Shown here: in pieces, positions 34,993-43,851 of the stretch
Position numbering within the stretch: position 1 is the stretch's first letter
Layout: the number at the start of each line of letters is the position of its first letter
NCBI GenBank assembly: GCA_964485395.1
Contig: CAZAJF010000015.1
Coordinates: 1 to 64,000, forward strand
Length of the DNA: 64,000 nucleotides
From: JANNSO01 sp964485395
Lineage (GTDB): Bacteria > Spirochaetota > Spirochaetia > Treponematales > UBA12059
Direction of reading: 5' to 3'
Made by a program: the position numbers and the translations under genes
The notes under the pieces: model-generated
Seen by the model: only the letters and a program-made list of their open reading frames with translations
What the model was told of the DNA's origin: nothing
Database searches by the model: none

Positions 34993-35424
34993 GCGGGAAA
35001 GTTTTTTTGACACACGAAAAAGCAGATAGCCTACGAGCACCGAGGCTCCGCACAGCAGCGCGTACAAACGCGCTTGCTTATCCTGGCATACCGCAGGCGG
35101 CGTGTAGATAAGCAGATAACCGGGATTCGCCACGCTTACGTTCGTCTTTTTTTTGTTTTTTATCGTCAGTGCAACTTCATTGGAGCTCAAATAGCCCAAG
35201 GAGCGGCCTTCGCGAGCAATCATTTCGGGAGAATCTATCAAACGATTCCACGCGGCCTTGTATTCGGTATTTTTAACCTGCAAGCTTCGAATATTCGCTT
35301 CCATCGCACGGGATACCTCCGCGGCATAATGGTGAGCAGTGAGTCCGGAACTGCCGAAGAGTGCCGTTATACAGAGGTAGCTGGCCACTGTGAGCCATAG
35401 ACTTGCAAATATTACCCGTTTCAT
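34978..35424 (-). CDS. FtsB/DivIC-like septum protein with an extra C-terminal membrane helix
   Basis: 148 residues. One N-terminal membrane helix, a coiled coil (VSRAMEANIRSLQVKNTEY) and the conserved SPEMIAREGRSLGYLSSNE segment place it in the septum formation initiator (FtsB/DivIC) family, which joins FtsL and FtsQ at the division site. Unlike typical 100-residue members it ends in a second hydrophobic helix (YALLCGASVLVGYLLF). The mid-section would lie outside the membrane with both ends inside. No clear ribosome site. Confidence 0.7.
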   Translation of the reverse strand: MKRVIFASLWLTVASYLCITALFGSSGLTAHHYAAEVSRAMEANIRSLQVKNTEYKAAWNRLIDSPEMIAREGRSLGYLSSNEVALTIKNKKKTNVSVANPGYLLIYTPPAVCQDKQARLYALLCGASVLVGYLLFRVSKKLSRKKTQ

Positions 35425-35452
35425 CGTTGTAATTCTCGGTACTCAATCAGCA

Positions 35453-35695
35453 TTACTTGACCATAGAACGGCAATAATCGATGCAAGGTTTTTCTGTACG
35501 CTTTATCATGCAAGCTTGCTGTTTTTCGCAAATAAACACGTATGTATATGAATTGGCACATTCGTCGCATTTGATAAAGCATTTATGCATATTGTCGAGA
35601 ATTGAGGCCAATGCTAAATTCCAAACAGCGCCATGTTCGAGTTGACAATATGCCAAAGGCTTATTAGAGTTGATATTACAAGGTTCTTGTAACAT
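35453..35695 (-). CDS. Possible small cysteine-rich protein (doubtful)
   Basis: An 80-codon frame with nine cysteines, including CFIKCDEC and IDYC. It lies in an AT-rich stretch unlike the surrounding genes. There is no ribosome site, and plus-strand promoter elements lie inside its 5' end. It could be a small metal-binding or acquired gene, or simply noncoding DNA that is open by chance. Otherwise this 330-base gap holds only the regulatory region of the next gene. Confidence 0.25.
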   Translation of the reverse strand: MLQEPCNINSNKPLAYCQLEHGAVWNLALASILDNMHKCFIKCDECANSYTYVFICEKQQACMIKRTEKPCIDYCRSMVK

Positions 35696-35698
35696 ATT
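35642..35698 (+). promoter_or_regulatory. Two overlapping promoters with a perfect dyad operator
   Basis: Promoter 1: TTGACA (35642-35647), 17 bp, TAGAGT (35665-35670). Promoter 2: TTGATA (35670-35675), 17 bp, CATATT (35693-35698). The whole spacer of promoter 2 is the inverted repeat TTACAAG-GTT-CTTGTAA (35676-35692), and a further TTACAAG half-site occurs near 35718. A repressor at this dyad would block promoter 2 and transcription from promoter 1. Confidence 0.55.
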
Positions 35699-35790
35699 TT
35701 ATGTAATGTGCCGATACTTTACAAGAATCATTCCGATGACGGAGCGCGCACACTATGCAGAACAAGACCCCGGAAGGGAAAGAGAAATCA

Positions 35791-38061
35791 ATGCCCACAA
35801 CGGAACAAGAGTTGGAAAAGTATGGCGTCTGGGTAAAAGCAGAACCTCAAGATATCATTGAGGAACCCGAGACTGAGCATGAACTCCTTGATGATCTGGA
35901 CTCCATGGAGCTTACCATCGAAGAACCGGAACCCGCGAAAGAAGAAACCTTCTTCTCCGAAGCGGAAGAAAACGCCTTGGACTCGTTGGATGAACTGCCA
36001 AAATTAGAAGAAGACTCGATTATTGACATACCGCTCGACGACCTGGATTACGAAAACGCTTCCGGCTCTGCGCCGGCAGTGTCGGCAAAACCGGTTTCAA
36101 AGCCGGAGGCTCCTTCCGCGGACGACATGACGCTTACCGAAATGTCGCTCGACGATTTTGATATGGGAGAGTTTGATACATCCCCTCCTCCGATGGCCGA
36201 AGAAAAAAAGCAGCCGAACGAAACCGAATCCCTGGATCTTTCTGAATTCGGCCTTGAAGACGAGGACAGCTCATCCGACAGTGCCGCATCTGCGACGGAT
36301 GATTTTGAAACGATCGATATAGACCTGCAATTCGACGACACGATTCCATCGGTCGCGGACACGGCCAGCGAAACCGATGTTGAATTCAATCTTGACGACG
36401 TCGAGGACATGAATTCCGCCGGTGGGGACATTTTCGTGGAATCCGGATCTTTTGATTCCAGCCAGGCGCCTGGCGTCAGTGCCGATTCCGATTCCGATTC
36501 CGTGCACGAAGACGTAACGCTTGATTTTTCAGGTTCCGATAAATCCGTACGCAAGCCCTTGGCGGCCGCTGCGGCAAGGCTCCACGAAACGTCCATAAAG
36601 ACCGGCGTCGACTCCTTTATCGATGCGGATCAAAACGAAGAATCCTTCATGCCCACCATCGACATATCGGCGGCCGAAAGCAAAGGAGCCGCGAAAAAAG
36701 GCTTCGATGACCTTCAGGCCGTGGAAAAAGACTTGGCGGGGGAATCCCCGGAAATGCCGTCCGTGGATATTTCATCGTCCATGCTGGAGCAGATTGCCCG
36801 TGAATTATCTTCCATAAAGCAGGAACTTGTCAGCTTAAGAAGCCAACTCAAGGAAATAAAAGAAGAGCCGAGAGCTCCCGCGATGGCGCCCGAAGCTGCG
36901 GAAACTTCCTCGCCGATCGCCGAGGAAGCTCCCGCCGGCGGCTTTTTCGACGAAGAAGATGACGAAACGATCGCGCTTACCGGCGCCGAATTGGATAATA
37001 TCTTCAATACCGCGGATTTCATCGAGGAAAGCGCAGACGACATCCAGGCAGAGGTAGCACCCGAGGAAACCGTCTCCCTGGACACGGAACTCCTTCCCGA
37101 AGATGGAGACTATCTTAAAAGCAGCCCGGGTATCGAGACGATAAACCTCCCCGAAGAACAGCTTCACGAAGAATCGCTCGAAGTCGAAGACAAACTCGAG
37201 TCCTTCGATATCGAAGATGACCTGAGCCCGATCAGCCCCGCCCCGGAAGACACGAGTTACCTGGAAGCCGGCAACGAGGAAGAATTTCCGCACGACGAGC
37301 TGGTTATGGAAGACGTCTCCCTCGAAGACGTGCCTCTCATGGAGCCCGATCTTTCGCAAATAGACCTGGATGAAGAATTGCCGCTCATCGAGTTGAGTTC
37401 GGACAACGAAACCGAAGAACCTTCCAGCGACGATATTATCGAGGAAATCGTAATCGACGAGCATGAGGACGATCTCGTCCTGTCCATCGACGGTGAAGAA
37501 CCGGTACTCGATTCTTCCGCCGAAGCCGATTTCAGCTCCATCCCCGAAATCGAGGAACCCGAAGAAATCCAATTCGAGGATGAGGACGTAAACAGCGATC
37601 TTCACACGGAAGATTTTGACGGTATGCCTTCGGAAGCATCCACGATCAAGCCGGCCGTACCCGTGCAGATACATCCAGACCAACTTTCCATGTCGCTCGA
37701 CGACTCCCTTTTCGTGGAACAAGGATCTTCCAAGAAAGTGGAAAACGAAGCTGCCTTTGAGGCAGGAGATTCCTTCGATTTCCCGGAAATCGTAGAAATG
37801 GATTCTGGAATGGCCTCCTTGGACGAACCTGTAGAAGAAATCGTTGAGGAAATTCCCGCAGCCGTCGCAGAGACTTCCGAACCCGTTGCCCTGCCCAATC
37901 CGGATGAAGTTCCGGACAAATTGAAGCACGACATTAAATCCGTTTTGCTGTATCTGGACCAACTGCTGTCCGCTTTGCCCGAAGAAAAAATCGAGGAATT
38001 CGCGGCATCCGAATATTACGATACGTATAAAAATCTATTTGAGGAACTGGGGATTTTATAA
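35791..38061 (+). CDS. Very acidic, mostly disordered protein of the DUF115 cluster
   Basis: 756 residues dominated by Asp, Glu and Ser, with no cysteine and one tryptophan, so largely unstructured. The start MPTTEQELEKYGVWVKAEP contains a YGVWVK segment. A short helical region lies in the middle (MLEQIARELSSIKQELVSL) and a folded-looking helical domain ends the protein (LKHDIKSVLLYLDQLLSALP to EELGIL). It may be a scaffold. The ATG at 35791 has AGAG at good spacing; one at 35755 would add 12 residues. Its stop overlaps the next start (TAATG). Confidence 0.75.
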   Translation: MPTTEQELEKYGVWVKAEPQDIIEEPETEHELLDDLDSMELTIEEPEPAKEETFFSEAEENALDSLDELPKLEEDSIIDIPLDDLDYENASGSAPAVSAKPVSKPEAPSADDMTLTEMSLDDFDMGEFDTSPPPMAEEKKQPNETESLDLSEFGLEDEDSSSDSAASATDDFETIDIDLQFDDTIPSVADTASETDVEFNLDDVEDMNSAGGDIFVESGSFDSSQAPGVSADSDSDSVHEDVTLDFSGSDKSVRKPLAAAAARLHETSIKTGVDSFIDADQNEESFMPTIDISAAESKGAAKKGFDDLQAVEKDLAGESPEMPSVDISSSMLEQIARELSSIKQELVSLRSQLKEIKEEPRAPAMAPEAAETSSPIAEEAPAGGFFDEEDDETIALTGAELDNIFNTADFIEESADDIQAEVAPEETVSLDTELLPEDGDYLKSSPGIETINLPEEQLHEESLEVEDKLESFDIEDDLSPISPAPEDTSYLEAGNEEEFPHDELVMEDVSLEDVPLMEPDLSQIDLDEELPLIELSSDNETEEPSSDDIIEEIVIDEHEDDLVLSIDGEEPVLDSSAEADFSSIPEIEEPEEIQFEDEDVNSDLHTEDFDGMPSEASTIKPAVPVQIHPDQLSMSLDDSLFVEQGSSKKVENEAAFEAGDSFDFPEIVEMDSGMASLDEPVEEIVEEIPAAVAETSEPVALPNPDEVPDKLKHDIKSVLLYLDQLLSALPEEKIEEFAASEYYDTYKNLFEELGIL

Positions 38062-39049
38062 TGGGACTCTTGGAAAAAGCGGCCAAGGGACGCAACTTGG
38101 CCGTTGACGCGCTGCAAGCAGATAAAAAAACCAACAGTCTGCTGGCAAGCCTGGAAAAAAAAAAGTCTCCGGGCCAAGCCCGAGCTTAAAGGATATTAAA
38201 GGATTACTCGACTCGCTTGATGGATTCGACGTAAAGGCTTTCGAAGCCCCATGGGAACTTTGCAAAAGGCTGGACGGAACCGCAGGTATCGAGTCGATAA
38301 TTCTGTACCAGTTGTCGGAAATGCAATATACGCCAACCTTGGCGTACGGAAAGACGAAAAGCCTCGGAAATTTCTCAAGCTCCATCCTGCCTCTCGAGAT
38401 CAGCCAAGGCGATTGCTCCGAAATTCCCCACGAAACCCAAGAATTGCTTTTTTCAAGCGTAAAAAGCGAAAATACCATAATCACGTTCTCTTTTTGCCTG
38501 GGCGAGAAACTGCTCTTCGTGATTCTGGAAAAGGATTTTTCTATCGACGACGCCGCTCTAGGTCGCATATCCTCGTTGATCGGATCCATCAGCGACTATC
38601 GAGCCTCAAGATTTTCCGCATGGCCGGAAAACGGGCAGCAAAACGCCGCCATCTTGAATAAAATAATAACGGGGTCCGATACGAATCGAGCCAAGCACGC
38701 GGCGCTCTTCGGAATAGACATAAAACCATTTATAAAATATTACACCGATGCCTTCGAAGGCCGTTCCGCCGCCGGTCTTGCGCGGGACGCTTTCTCGGTT
38801 ATCTGCACCAGCGTCAAGGCAAACGGCATCGTATTCGCGATCGACGGCAGCACAGCGCTTGCCGCGATCTTCAGCAAGACGCCCCATGATGCCCAGATGC
38901 TCGCGGGGCAAGTTTGCGCCGTTTTCGGCAGAATCGCTCCCCTTCAAGAACAAAACAAGCCGGTCTTCGGGCCTTTCGCCAATTTTGACATCGATGACCC
39001 GGCGGCCAAGCAGGAAATTTCCGATTTTCTCGCAACCGTCCAAGATTAG
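38061..39049 (+). CDS. Unknown protein read through a -1 frameshift at an A10 tract
   Basis: Frame 0 starts at the ATG at 38061, overlapping the previous stop as TAATG, and encodes 42 residues to TAA at 38187. At A AAA AAG (38159-38165) a -1 shift enters a frame open to 39049, giving 35+294 = 329 residues. The region after the shift (LLDSLDGFDVKAFEAPWEL, then GIESIILYQLSEMQYTP) looks like real protein well before the first start codon of that frame (TTG 38312, ATG 38321). The downstream protein has no recognised family; its last 110 residues look like a small alpha/beta domain. Positioned between the acidic protein and two DUF115 proteins. See the frameshift-site entry and findings. Confidence 0.65.
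38159..38189 (+). promoter_or_regulatory. Candidate programmed -1 ribosomal frameshift site
   Basis: The heptamer A AAA AAG is in the correct zero frame, the same slippery sequence used in E. coli dnaX. After four bases comes a GC-rich hairpin, CGGGC-CAA-GCCCG (38170-38182), extendable to CTC/GAG with one bulged C. The zero-frame stop TAA is at 38187. No clear upstream Shine-Dalgarno-like stimulator is seen. The full tract is ten As, so transcriptional slippage is equally possible. Confidence 0.6.
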
Positions 39050-39053
39050 AACC

Positions 39054-40598
39054 ATGCACAATGAATTTGACGCCAAACTCAAGACGGCGGACTCGAGATT
39101 CCACTCGCGCTATAATCCGGCCAGGGAAGCAGAACGCTTCGTGCAGGCTTGCATCGGGTCCAAGAGGCCGGGAATCGTCATCGTCTTGGGTCCCGGGGAA
39201 AACTATATCCATGAGGCTATAAAAAATATACTGCCGCAGACGAGCATTTACAGCGTTCAGCCAAGCTCGGTCTTTTTGACCGACGGCGCAGGAGACGGCT
39301 CCGTTTGGACGCCCGATTCCCCGGGAACGCTGCGGCAATTCCTCAGAACGGCGCTGATAAACGAACGGGCAGCGGCCGGAGTCGCCGTGCTTGAATGGGA
39401 GCCGGTGATGGCGGCGTTTCCCGAGGAATCGTCGCGGATCAGGAACGAGCTGACCAGATGCCTGGCCACTTCCGCCGCGGACAGGGCCACCGTATCCTAC
39501 TGGGCAAGAAAATGGCTGCGGAATTCCCTGAACTTCTCTCTGAATATCAAGACGAGCGCGCTCTTGGGCCGGCAGGAATCGGCGATACTTCTGGCTGCCG
39601 CCGGCCCCGGGCTCACCGAGTCCATCGCCTCGATAAAGAAATTAAAAAGCCGCGCCTCGACTTGGGCCCTCGCCTCCGCGGTTCCCGCGCTGAGGCATGC
39701 GGGAATCGAGCCGGACCTTATTCTGGCCACCGATCCGGGTTTCTGGAACGGCGTGCATCTGCGCTACGCACTCGACCTCGACATTCCGTACGCGATTCCT
39801 CCAAGCGTCTGCGCTCCGTGGTCGTCGTTCAGGCCCGGTACGCAGATCGTACCCCTCAATACGGGGCTTCTCTTCGAGGAGATGGTTCTGCGGAAGACGG
39901 GCTCGCACTGGACTTCCGCCCACGCTTTCGGAACCGCAGCAGGCACGGCCCTGTCGCTCGCGCTGGGCACGACGACCGGACCCGTCCTGTTGTTCGGGCT
40001 GGACTTTGCCGCAGAAGGCATCGTCTCGCACGCAAAACCCTACGCCTTCGACATCCTGCCCGCACTGAGGGAAACCCGCCTCGCCTCCAGGCATTCCGTC
40101 AATTACGGCGAGGTTATAGAAAGATATCCCGAGAGAAACGGGGACTGGCGTTTTTCAAGGGCATTTTCCGCATACGCGCAGGAAATCAGCATCCAGGAGA
40201 AAGACCGTCCGCGCGTCGTCCGCATAACCCGCTCGCCCATAGAGACGGGCGGCCTCCCGGGGCAGGACATTTCCATCCTCGACGATTTGCCGCTGCCGGG
40301 GCGAAAACCGCTTGCGACGATCGGAACGCGGAAGAGCGTCGGCGCGGAGGCTGAAGGCTGCCCGGAACAAACGCTGCGGGACCTTCTCGCAATGGCGAGC
40401 CATGATATAGAAAATTCACTGAGCCGAAAAAAATGCACATCCTTCGACACGACACTCGCTCTGAAGGCCCTGTGCCCCAAGGAATCAGCCACGCTGCTGG
40501 CCAAGCTTGCCCGCGGCGAAGCGGAGCCGAACGACGCGCAGACAACCATGGAAGCCCTGGAGAGGAACGTCGCGGCATGGATCAGGGATTTTTCATGA
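39054..40598 (+). CDS. DUF115 / motility accessory factor (Maf-like) protein 1
   Basis: 514 residues. Family landmarks: an N-terminal region with FHSRYNPAREAERFVQ and VIVLGPGENYIHEAI, then the DUF115 core (LLAAAGPGLTESIASIKKL, PALRHAGIEPDLILATDPG, LLFGLDFAAEG). DUF115 proteins resemble the archaeal 6-hydroxymethylpterin kinase MptE and bacterial Maf proteins that add nonulosonic sugars to flagellin. A flagellar glycosylation role is thus likely but inferred. It ends by overlapping the second family member (ATGA). Confidence 0.8.
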   Translation: MHNEFDAKLKTADSRFHSRYNPAREAERFVQACIGSKRPGIVIVLGPGENYIHEAIKNILPQTSIYSVQPSSVFLTDGAGDGSVWTPDSPGTLRQFLRTALINERAAAGVAVLEWEPVMAAFPEESSRIRNELTRCLATSAADRATVSYWARKWLRNSLNFSLNIKTSALLGRQESAILLAAAGPGLTESIASIKKLKSRASTWALASAVPALRHAGIEPDLILATDPGFWNGVHLRYALDLDIPYAIPPSVCAPWSSFRPGTQIVPLNTGLLFEEMVLRKTGSHWTSAHAFGTAAGTALSLALGTTTGPVLLFGLDFAAEGIVSHAKPYAFDILPALRETRLASRHSVNYGEVIERYPERNGDWRFSRAFSAYAQEISIQEKDRPRVVRITRSPIETGGLPGQDISILDDLPLPGRKPLATIGTRKSVGAEAEGCPEQTLRDLLAMASHDIENSLSRKKCTSFDTTLALKALCPKESATLLAKLARGEAEPNDAQTTMEALERNVAAWIRDFS

Positions 40599-42274
40599 GC
40601 GCTTCGCTTGTCTTTGACAGGAATATCCTGGCCATCAGCACGACCCACGGCATAGCAGCCACCGAAAAAATCATTAACGCGCAAAGCAGCCCGGACGTCT
40701 CGTTCGAGATTTCGCGCTCCGGCATCATGGTACCGTTCCTGCGCTGCGGGCAACGGACTATTTCGATGCATTCCCGCTTCGATCCCAGGGGAGAGGCCGA
40801 AAAAATAGCCGGGAACAACCAGCACAAGGGCTTTTTCGTATTTCTTGGAATGGGAGGCGCGTATAACATCGTGCCGTTCCTCGAGGGGGTCCGCCTCTCA
40901 CGCGGAATAATAATAGAATACGACGCCGGCATCGTGAGGGCCATCCTCGAGAACATAGACCTTACGCACGTGCTTTCCGACAAGCGACTTACCCTGATCA
41001 TCGATCCCGACGAGGACGAGCTGAAGGAATTGTTCATCTCAAAATACGTTCCGTCCATAACCGGCGACATGGCCGTGATTCCCCTGCATGGCAGGATCGA
41101 CGCCGAGCCGCAGAAGTTCCAGGCAGCCGCGGGCTTCATCAAGAACTTCATGAACTACGTGTCTGACGATTACTCCGTGCAGGCCTTTTTCGGGAAGCGC
41201 TGGTTCTCCAACATCATCAAGAACCTCCCCCTAGCGAGCGCCTCCAGACCGTCCATCCCGCCTATAAAAAACGCTGCCGTGAGCGCTGCCGGCCCTTCGC
41301 TCGAGCTTCAGCTCGAAACCCTGCGCACCCGGGCAAAAGACATTTTCCTGATTGCCACGGACACGAGCCTTTCCGCCCTGAACGGTTTCGGGCTCAAGCC
41401 GGACGCCGTCATCAGCATCGACTGCCAGCATATAAGTTATTATCACTTCATGTCCGGAATTCCCGCCGGCGTCCCGGTCTTCCTGGACCTCGCCTCGCCC
41501 CCGACTGTCGCGCGGGTTTCCGGCGGCGCGTATTTCTTTACGTCGGGCCACCCTCTGGCACGGTACATCGCCGCCAAATTCAGGGCCTTCCCGGTAATAG
41601 ACACATCCGGGGGCAACGTTACCCAGGCGGCCGTATCCCTCGCCGAATTCCTGGGAGCCCACAGGATATTCGTGTACGGAGCCGATTTCTCCTACCCGTT
41701 CGGAAAAAGTTACGCCAGGGGAACCTACGTCTACCCGTATTTCTACGCTCGCCAAAGCAGGCTGAAGCCGAGCGAATCGCTCTTCGGCGATTTTCTTTTC
41801 AGGAATCAGGTACTGGAAAGGCAGAACGACGAGAACGGCGTCTTCAGGTATGTAACCAAGCCCTTGGTGGCATACAAAGAACGGCTCGAGAGATTCGCGG
41901 CCTACTCCCGGGCGCTGGTGCTTCCGCAGCGGGAGCTTGGAGTGCAGGTAACGGGTTCGCCGGACGACAAGGCACGGAGAAAAGATACAGGAAGCATGTT
42001 CGCCTCGGGCAAGACCTTCAAGACGACGAAAGACTTCCTTTCGGATTATCACCGCGCAATCAGCAGACTTTCCATCCCCGAATTATCGGCGGGCAGGTAC
42101 ATGGACTCGCTGACCGCTGCCGAGCGCGATATCTGGACCACCATGCTTCCGTCCGCTGCCGCGATCAAGCGCGAATCGGAGGACGGATCGATTCCATCCC
42201 ACGAGCTCCTGGAGACGACGAGGCTGTGGTGCCAGCGCGAGGTGGAAGAGGCCCTGGACTCCCAGCTTACTTGA
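40595..42274 (+). CDS. DUF115 / motility accessory factor (Maf-like) protein 2
   Basis: 559 residues, a diverged relative of the gene just upstream. Shared features: MHSRFDPRGEAEKIAGNN, FFVFLGMGGAYNIVPFLE, AAVSAAGPSLELQLETL, LNGFGLKPDAVISIDCQ and the C-terminal FVYGADFSYPFGKSYARG. The pair may act on different acceptors or as a complex. Overlaps the upstream stop by ATGA and the convergent lipoprotein gene by eight bases, leaving no room for a terminator. Confidence 0.8.
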   Translation: MSASLVFDRNILAISTTHGIAATEKIINAQSSPDVSFEISRSGIMVPFLRCGQRTISMHSRFDPRGEAEKIAGNNQHKGFFVFLGMGGAYNIVPFLEGVRLSRGIIIEYDAGIVRAILENIDLTHVLSDKRLTLIIDPDEDELKELFISKYVPSITGDMAVIPLHGRIDAEPQKFQAAAGFIKNFMNYVSDDYSVQAFFGKRWFSNIIKNLPLASASRPSIPPIKNAAVSAAGPSLELQLETLRTRAKDIFLIATDTSLSALNGFGLKPDAVISIDCQHISYYHFMSGIPAGVPVFLDLASPPTVARVSGGAYFFTSGHPLARYIAAKFRAFPVIDTSGGNVTQAAVSLAEFLGAHRIFVYGADFSYPFGKSYARGTYVYPYFYARQSRLKPSESLFGDFLFRNQVLERQNDENGVFRYVTKPLVAYKERLERFAAYSRALVLPQRELGVQVTGSPDDKARRKDTGSMFASGKTFKTTKDFLSDYHRAISRLSIPELSAGRYMDSLTAAERDIWTTMLPSAAAIKRESEDGSIPSHELLETTRLWCQREVEEALDSQLT

Positions 42275-43850
42275 TCCGGACGGCCCTGCCGAAGGCTCCG
42301 GCCCGAAGCCCCCACGTGCGCGCCAGATAGTCATCGAGTTTCTTGGCCAGCGCGAGGGCGTTGACGCAGATCAAGTCGGTATTGCCGGTAAGCCATTCCG
42401 CGCGCGCGGGATACACGCCCGCAAGACGGGGAATTACGTTGTCGCGGTAATAGGAATCCACCCTGCCGGTGGATTGCTGCACGAGATAGGCCTGGAGCTC
42501 GTTTACCATGAGGTAGCGGTTTGAGGGATCATAGCGCCGATACTCAAAATGAATCTTCCAGAAGGTCCGGGCTTCGGTGCTCAGGGAATCCCATAATTCC
42601 GACGAAAGCTTTCTGTAAGCCTCGTCGTAAAAGAACAGGGCATGGGACGATTCGTGGTCGATGAATACTCGGCGGAGATTTTTGTCGGATTCCCGGCAAA
42701 TGGAAATCATGGCGCCGTGGCCGGCAGAAAGAACGCCGCCTTCACCTTCCAACAGTATGGAATGCTTGACCAGAAGCGCATATAACGCCAGTTCCTGCTC
42801 GTTCAGGGGAAAATCCGTTTCTTTGGCCAGAGAATAAAAGGCGAACAGGGTGGATGCCGGATAATCGTGAGCATTCCAGCCATGTAGCGCCTTTATTTCC
42901 GAGTCCTTGGCCAGGCGGCCTACGAAGCCGGGTTTTTCAGCGAAAAAGGCCAGCCGCTTCAAAAAAAGATCTTGGACCGCGTAGTCCTTGAAGTCGAAGA
43001 CCAAGGTCTCCGGAAGTAAATCCCATGACCACAGGGAAAAGTCGCCTTCAGGCGCCGGACACGACAGCAAGGCCTGCAAATCGGCCGGCGGCGCCCCGTT
43101 TCCAAAATCAAGATACGCCTGCGCAAAGCCGCCTGCCGCGCTGAGCTGCAAAACCGGCGCTGCCTGCGGTGAAAAGACAGCGAGCGGAACGGTTGCCCTT
43201 AAGTGCGGCAGCGTGGAAATTTCCCACACGGTTGATCCGGAGGCGAACGTGACCGCGCCGCCGTTTACGCATTGCGCGACGGCCGAAGGGCCTCGTGCGC
43301 CGGAAAGGCCGGCCGGGCGGGGAAGCGAAACCTGCGTTATTAAATTATTCGAATCGTAGCGTATCGAGCAATCCGCCGAAACGGTCATCGTAGCCGAAGG
43401 CTCCGTAGTACGCCTGAGCCCGGTAAGGGTGGAGCCGAGGGAAATGCCGCGAAGGGAGAGATTCCCGGCTCCTCCCAAGGTAAGCTCCAATGCGGCGACC
43501 GTACCGTGGGCGGGTACGCGCAGCACGCATGAAGACCGGATATCTACGGAGTATGCGGCGAGCGGCAGCTTGGCCGCCGCCGTTTCGCGGAGACTCACGG
43601 AAAAGGGACCGTCTGCGGTGATATCCAGCAGGAGATCGAGGGGTTCATCGATTCGGAGGGATGGAGAAAACGTCAATACCACGCTCGTTCTTCCCTGTTT
43701 CGACAATGCCGTGGCGGTCTCCGGATCTTCGGCGGAAACCTGCGTGGGAATTCCGAGACTTACGATTAAACCGGGAACCGGATCGGCGGCGCTGCACGAA
43801 ACCGAAAACAAAGCGAGGAGAACGGTAAAAAACCTGCGGGCATTCTTCAT
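42267..43850 (-). CDS. Lipoprotein with HEXXH metallopeptidase motif
   Basis: 527 residues. Lipobox LFSVSC (Cys19) after a signal peptide. The first 280 residues are beta-rich and may bind a partner. The C-terminal half is helical and contains HESSH (399-403) in FIDHESSHALFFYDEAY, a zinc-protease motif, with a candidate third ligand E451 in MVNELQAYLVQQ. It would face the periplasm or cell surface. I do not recognise a named family. One base separates it from the upstream nucleotidyltransferase-like gene, so they form an operon. Confidence 0.72.
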   Translation of the reverse strand: MKNARRFFTVLLALFSVSCSAADPVPGLIVSLGIPTQVSAEDPETATALSKQGRTSVVLTFSPSLRIDEPLDLLLDITADGPFSVSLRETAAAKLPLAAYSVDIRSSCVLRVPAHGTVAALELTLGGAGNLSLRGISLGSTLTGLRRTTEPSATMTVSADCSIRYDSNNLITQVSLPRPAGLSGARGPSAVAQCVNGGAVTFASGSTVWEISTLPHLRATVPLAVFSPQAAPVLQLSAAGGFAQAYLDFGNGAPPADLQALLSCPAPEGDFSLWSWDLLPETLVFDFKDYAVQDLFLKRLAFFAEKPGFVGRLAKDSEIKALHGWNAHDYPASTLFAFYSLAKETDFPLNEQELALYALLVKHSILLEGEGGVLSAGHGAMISICRESDKNLRRVFIDHESSHALFFYDEAYRKLSSELWDSLSTEARTFWKIHFEYRRYDPSNRYLMVNELQAYLVQQSTGRVDSYYRDNVIPRLAGVYPARAEWLTGNTDLICVNALALAKKLDDYLARTWGLRAGAFGRAVRIK

Positions 43851-43851
43851 G

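Noticed and set aside
36835..37962. 375-codon minus-strand frame opposite the acidic gene
   Set aside because: The acidic gene's Asp/Glu codons read as Phe/Val-rich on the other strand; no motif or start signal.
38312..39049. Stand-alone gene starting at TTG 38312
   Set aside because: Protein-like sequence continues about 50 codons upstream in the same frame, so this start would truncate the product; the frameshift reading is preferred.
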